9,624 nt of DNA from CAYMSF01 sp964542255 (GTDB lineage Bacteria; Verrucomicrobiota; Lentisphaeria; Victivallales; Victivallaceae): positions 1 to 9,624 of the forward strand of contig CAZITV010000087.1 of the NCBI GenBank assembly GCA_964542255.1. Direction: 5' to 3'. A program made the position numbers and the translations under genes. How positions within the stretch are numbered: the stretch's first letter is position 1; every line of letters starts with the position of its first letter. The notes beneath the pieces are model-generated. The model was not told the DNA's origin, ran no database searches, and was given only the letters and a program-made list of their open reading frames with translations. Below, piece by piece: positions 6,868-9,624 of this stretch.

Positions 6868-8304
6868 ATGTCTGATTATAAACATATTCGTGTAATTATT
6901 GATGCTGAAACCGGACGGCAAATTAATCATGCCGGATGCGCAATCCGTGAAAACGAGTTTTTTCGGATGTTTTATGACGAAACCATTGTCGTTTGCTGCC
7001 AATTTGTTACTGTCGAATGGAATTCCGGCAATGCGGTTCTAGTGCCCAAAGCAATTTCCGGCGCTTTAACCGTCGCCGCCTTTGGCAGCAATGATTTTGA
7101 CGCAAACTGTCCGTTTATGTTTTTGACTGAAGAGCCTTCAGGCGGTATTAATGCCCCGTCAGACTGGGTTGACGGCACCACCGCCAACCGCACCGCCGGT
7201 CAACTTTCCATCCGCATCAACACTAATACCGCACAGTTTGCCGCCGTCCTGACTGCAGCTAACTTCAAAACTAAATACTATTTCGTCATCACCGGCATTC
7301 CCGCCGGTGAAACCGAAAAAAGTGTTTTAGCTTATTTTCAGTTCAAAGCCGAAAATCGTCCAAGCTCTACTGCAGCAGCTCCAGCCATAGCAGAATACGC
7401 ATATTACACCGCCGTTCAAACTTATGCCTTGCTCCGCGCCGCGCCAGAACGACAATTCAGCGCCGACGGCGAATCGCTCTGGCACGGCGAACAAACTCCG
7501 GAGGATAGATTCTGCCGCGAACGGCGACTCCAGGGTGAATGGTCTGAAACAATTATGCTGCTGCCCGGCGCCCAAGGTCAAAATGGCACACCCGGCAGCA
7601 AGGGTGATAAAGGCGATAAGGGCGATACCGGCGACGCCGGAGCAACCGGAGCGCCAGGTCAAACCGGTCCTCAAGGTCCCGCCGGAGACAAAGGCGATAC
7701 CGGCGCCACCGGACCGCAGGGTCCGGCAGGGGGCAACGGCGGGATTCCCGAAGCGCCGTCCGACAACAAACAATACGCCCGCAAGAACGGCGCATGGGCT
7801 GAAGTTGTCACTACCGGCGGCGGTGTCTCGACAGCAACCAGTTATGCCAACGTCGGCGGCACCGGCAACCGTATGGATTATGTCGGCATTAATACTAATG
7901 TCGGTTTTGATTACGTGCGCGGGCCGGACAATGAAAAACATTTCCTCAATGGAATGTGCCGCTACTGGGTCGCGGCATTTCAAGATGCCTCCATCGCCGG
8001 TAAATATATCCGTTTCACTTTTGAACATCCGGTCGTCATCAACGAAATTGCTTTTTATCAGGAAGGTTCAACTACTCAGGGTTCTTGGCGTGTTCAAGGC
8101 AGTAATAACGCGGCAGATTGGACCAATATCGGCGGAACCTTCACGCTCGGACAACCGGGTGATTATATGCGGCAGGCAATTACCGCAATCAGCGCCAACA
8201 CCACCGCCTATAAATATTATCAACTGCTCGGCGTTGCCGGCGATGGCGCCGGCTTCGGCTATGCCTGCCAGTTCGAATTTAAAATATCACCATATATAAT
8301 TTAA
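6868..8304 (+). CDS. Collagen-repeat, discoidin-like fibre protein
   Basis: This 478-aa protein has the build of a phage tail-fibre or adhesive surface protein. Residues 1 to about 230 form an unrecognised N-terminal region, probably the attachment end. Residues 234-293 are 20 uninterrupted Gly-X-Y triplets rich in GDK, GDT and GPQ, which should form a collagen-like trimeric stalk. A short linker, DNKQYARKNGAWAEVV (299-314), is of a type common after the stalk in phage fibres. The C-terminal part, about 320-478, looks like an F5/8-type-C (discoidin) galactose-binding-like domain, with WRVQGSNNAADW from residue 407. Such domains often bind glycans. There is no signal peptide, which fits a virion component better than a secreted adhesin. 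The start is supported by TAGGG 7 nt upstream. It is the first gene of a four-gene operon, and the next gene begins 9 nt after its stop. Confidence 0.85.
   Translation: MSDYKHIRVIIDAETGRQINHAGCAIRENEFFRMFYDETIVVCCQFVTVEWNSGNAVLVPKAISGALTVAAFGSNDFDANCPFMFLTEEPSGGINAPSDWVDGTTANRTAGQLSIRINTNTAQFAAVLTAANFKTKYYFVITGIPAGETEKSVLAYFQFKAENRPSSTAAAPAIAEYAYYTAVQTYALLRAAPERQFSADGESLWHGEQTPEDRFCRERRLQGEWSETIMLLPGAQGQNGTPGSKGDKGDKGDTGDAGATGAPGQTGPQGPAGDKGDTGATGPQGPAGGNGGIPEAPSDNKQYARKNGAWAEVVTTGGGVSTATSYANVGGTGNRMDYVGINTNVGFDYVRGPDNEKHFLNGMCRYWVAAFQDASIAGKYIRFTFEHPVVINEIAFYQEGSTTQGSWRVQGSNNAADWTNIGGTFTLGQPGDYMRQAITAISANTTAYKYYQLLGVAGDGAGFGYACQFEFKISPYII
7567..7746 (+). repeat. Collagen-type Gly-X-Y repeat block (20 triplets)
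   Basis: Twenty consecutive codon triplets begin with a Gly codon. The sub-pattern GDKGDTGATGPQGPAGG partly repeats the preceding GDKGDTGDAGATGAPGQTGPQGPAG, which suggests internal duplication of the stalk. Synonymous codons vary between copies, so the DNA repeats are imperfect. Such blocks can change length by recombination. Confidence 0.9.
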
Positions 8305-8313
8305 GGATACCGT

Positions 8314-8835
8314 ATGCTTAATATCTCAGTAATTGCGGAAATCACCGGACGGCTGCGGCTGGAATGCCAGCCGGAACTGCTGCACTGTCTGCAGCGGCAT
8401 CCGGAATTGTATCAGCAGGTGGCGAATGGCGTCGGCAGCGACACCAGCTGGACTTACCACATCATTCCGGATACCATCTGGGGGCTGGACATTTCGCCGT
8501 CCGCCGGTATTCATGACTGGGATTTCACCTATCCGCTCTATTTCGAACACTATAACGACGGAATGCGCCATTTTCACAACTCAAACCAGCGTTTTAAAGG
8601 TAATGTTTTAAAACAAATTAAAGCCGGTTCACTGCTGTGCCGGATACCGCGCAATCTGCGCCTAATAGAATATATGCTGATTTTGGAAAAGTCGTCCATA
8701 TCTCATAACGCGTTTTGGAGCAATAAACTCCTGCCGGTTGACTGGAACAAATACCACCGCCGCATCCCGGACTTCAATCCGGAAAAATATTCGCTGAATC
8801 AGAAAATCATCAAATCTATCTTAACCACGGAGTAA
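8314..8835 (+). CDS. Small phage-type protein with HD motif (DUF1353/PLA2-like pattern)
   Basis: This 173-aa protein has no signal peptide. Key visible elements are GVGSD at 39-43, IPDTIWGLDI at 51-60, His67-Asp68 in GIHDW, and a SNQRFKGNVL helix at 90-99. The order resembles two families. One is DUF1353-type phage proteins, in which a hydrophobic PD/TDxxS-type stretch is followed by HD and a later helix with Asp/Asn. The other is the phospholipase A2 fold, a Gly-rich loop followed by the catalytic His-Asp, though here without the flanking cysteines. A role in envelope or peptidoglycan attack, or in the tail tip, is plausible but not demonstrated. AAGGA at 8304-8308 sits 5 nt before the ATG, overlapping the previous stop. 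The holin-like gene starts 4 nt after its stop. Confidence 0.8.
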   Translation: MLNISVIAEITGRLRLECQPELLHCLQRHPELYQQVANGVGSDTSWTYHIIPDTIWGLDISPSAGIHDWDFTYPLYFEHYNDGMRHFHNSNQRFKGNVLKQIKAGSLLCRIPRNLRLIEYMLILEKSSISHNAFWSNKLLPVDWNKYHRRIPDFNPEKYSLNQKIIKSILTTE

Positions 8836-8839
8836 TAAT

Positions 8840-9118
8840 ATGGGCAAAATCGAAAAAACCCTGCTCGAAATGCACGCCCTGCTCGGCAGCATCAAAACCA
8901 ATGTTGACACCCTCTCTAAAGTCATTCACGGCAACGGTCAGCCTGGACTCGCTCACCGGTTCGAAGTGATGCACGAACAGCATCAGCAGTGCCGCGAACA
9001 ACATAAAGCCGAAGCCGCAAAACACGAAAAAATCTTCGACCGCAAATTAGCGGTATTCACCGCTATCGCCGCAATCGCGGTACCACTCTGCTGGGAATTA
9101 CTTAAAAAACTCATTTAG
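8840..9118 (+). CDS. Holin-like small protein with one membrane helix
   Basis: This 92-aa protein has a soluble N-terminal part, predicted to be a helix or coiled coil (residues 1-30 and 38-66, rich in His, Gln, Glu and Lys). A conserved-looking GNGQPGL turn lies at 31-37. A single hydrophobic segment at about 70-86 ends in a basic KK. This plan matches many small phage proteins next to lysis genes (XhlA/hemolysin-like or accessory holins), in which the helix anchors the protein in the inner membrane. No domain identity is certain. GGAG overlaps the end of the preceding gene (GAG TAA) and gives spacing of about 7 nt to the ATG. The following lipoprotein gene starts 12 nt after its TAG. Confidence 0.78.
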   Translation: MGKIEKTLLEMHALLGSIKTNVDTLSKVIHGNGQPGLAHRFEVMHEQHQQCREQHKAEAAKHEKIFDRKLAVFTAIAAIAVPLCWELLKKLI

Positions 9119-9130
9119 GAGCGCCTAATC

Positions 9131-9460
9131 ATGTCCACAAATATTCGCCTTTTGCCCATTATCCTGCTCATTCCGGCTATTTTCTCCGGCTGTACCGCGC
9201 TAGACAACATCACCGCCGGCAACCAAACCAAGGTAGTCACCATCGCCCAGGAAACCTGGGGCGGCAAAATTGTCGCCGAGCTAACCTCTACCGCCGCGAT
9301 ACTGCCCAATTTAACCATCTGTTTCGGCAAAACCAGCGCCTACTACAACACCACCCCGGCAGCAACTCCGCCAGAACTGGTAACCGCGCTGGCAGAACAC
9401 CTCCAAAACAGCAATTCCACCATCTCCGCAACCGCCACCGGCATCTCCCAGTCAAAATAA
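9131..9460 (+). CDS. Small lipoprotein, possible outer-membrane spanin
   Basis: This 109-aa protein has a short N-terminus with Arg6, a hydrophobic stretch (7-18) and a lipobox-like FSGC (18-21). Cys21 is the predicted lipidated residue, leaving a mature chain of about 89 residues. The Phe at -3 is less usual than Leu. The mature part is Thr/Ala/Asn-rich with no recognised domain. AGGAG at 9117-9121, overlapping the stop of the holin-like gene, lies 9 nt before the ATG, so the two are translated together. A small lipoprotein directly after a holin-like gene recalls the Rz1-type o-spanins of phages of Gram-negative hosts. However, it is longer than typical Rz1 proteins and not Pro-rich, and no Rz partner is seen. 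Another cell-surface role is equally possible. Confidence 0.78.
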   Translation: MSTNIRLLPIILLIPAIFSGCTALDNITAGNQTKVVTIAQETWGGKIVAELTSTAAILPNLTICFGKTSAYYNTTPAATPPELVTALAEHLQNSNSTISATATGISQSK

Positions 9461-9487
9461 CCTCAGAATTTAAAAAATCAGAAAATC

Positions 9488-9504
9488 GTCAAATATGATT
9501 TGAC
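9488..9504. repeat. Perfect inverted repeat GTCAAAT-ATG-ATTTGAC
   Basis: Seven-base arms with a 3-bp centre lie 28 bp after the last gene of the plus-strand operon. The stem is AT-rich and is not followed by a T-run, so an intrinsic terminator is unlikely. A protein-binding site is more likely. A related GATTTGGCGAC follows at 9513-9523. The arm shares GTCAA with the palindrome at 6755-6782. Confidence 0.6.
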
Positions 9505-9533
9505 TATGGTTGATTTGGCGACATAATATGGAG

Positions 9534-9569
9534 AGGACGTGGAAGACGTGGAGGACAGAGAGGACATAG
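9534..9569. repeat. Degenerate 9-bp tandem repeat (AGGACRTGG)
   Basis: Four adjacent 9-bp units (AGGACGTGG, AAGACGTGG, AGGACAGAG, AGGACATAG) form a purine-rich tract. Related GGACATA and GGAGACATCGTGG pieces continue to the window end at 9624. It encodes only a 13-codon open frame (ATG 9528) with no ribosome binding site, so it is non-coding minisatellite-like DNA. No gene is seen in 9461-9624. Confidence 0.75.
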
Positions 9570-9624
9570 TGGCGGCAAATGACAGTAGCCGCTGGACATA
9601 TAGGCGGAGACATCGTGGCGTGGA

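Noticed and set aside
7327..8028. A 233-codon minus-strand frame opposite the fibre gene
   Set aside because: It is the antisense shadow of the Gly-rich repeat, and no ribosome binding site or family is recognisable.
7424..8299. A 291-codon plus-strand frame inside the fibre gene
   Set aside because: It overlaps the collagen/discoidin coding frame entirely, has Pro/Ala/Arg/Ser-biased shadow composition and no domain. The Gly-X-Y frame is clearly the real one.
61..9493. Exact 12-bp direct repeat AAAATCGTCAAA at 61-72 and 9482-9493, as a possible att pair
   Set aside because: It is AT-rich and low-complexity. It would enclose the core ftsK gene, and no integrase is in view. Chance is the simplest explanation.
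9488..9504. Intrinsic terminator after the lipoprotein gene
   Set aside because: The stem is AT-rich with a 3-nt loop and no T-run follows.

Overview
The window looks like a chromosomal segment of a Gram-negative-type bacterium, meaning an FtsK/RodZ division and shape module plus a secreted lipoprotein with a lipobox. GC content is moderate, with AT-rich intergenic DNA. Alanine-rich coding style (GCCGCCGG-type codons) runs through all genes, so I see no compositional break. The taxonomic placement is weak. The style reminds me of the Lentisphaerota/PVC group, but nothing here proves it.

Layout. (1) 1-274: an AT-rich leader with phased A-tracts and a good sigma70-type promoter. (2) 275-3876, plus strand: ftsK (complete DNA translocase), then a RodZ-like membrane HTH protein 20 nt downstream. 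(3) 6722 down to 3873, minus strand: a tight three-gene operon of unrecognised proteins (487, 158 and 301 aa). Its last stop codon overlaps the stop of the RodZ-like gene, tail to tail. (4) 6723-6867: a 145-bp divergent intergenic region with a TGTCAAC-N14-GTTGACA palindrome. (5) 6868-9460, plus strand: a four-gene operon. It encodes a collagen-repeat/discoidin-like fibre protein, a small protein with an HD motif (DUF1353/phospholipase-A2-like pattern), a holin-like single-TM protein and a small lipoprotein. (6) 9461-9624: non-coding DNA with a perfect inverted repeat and a degenerate 9-bp tandem repeat.

Reading: regions 3-5 look like the fibre/lysis end of a phage or phage-derived element next to a core ftsK-rodZ pair. 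No integrase, terminase, portal, capsid, tape-measure or endolysin gene lies in the window. A full prophage, a remnant and a domesticated surface-fibre cassette therefore cannot be told apart here. The plus-strand set would plausibly supply a host- or surface-binding fibre and envelope-disrupting accessories. The minus-strand set, led by a protein with about four internal W/WAG repeats, is probably structural, but this is inference. No tRNA, rRNA, CRISPR or transposase was seen.
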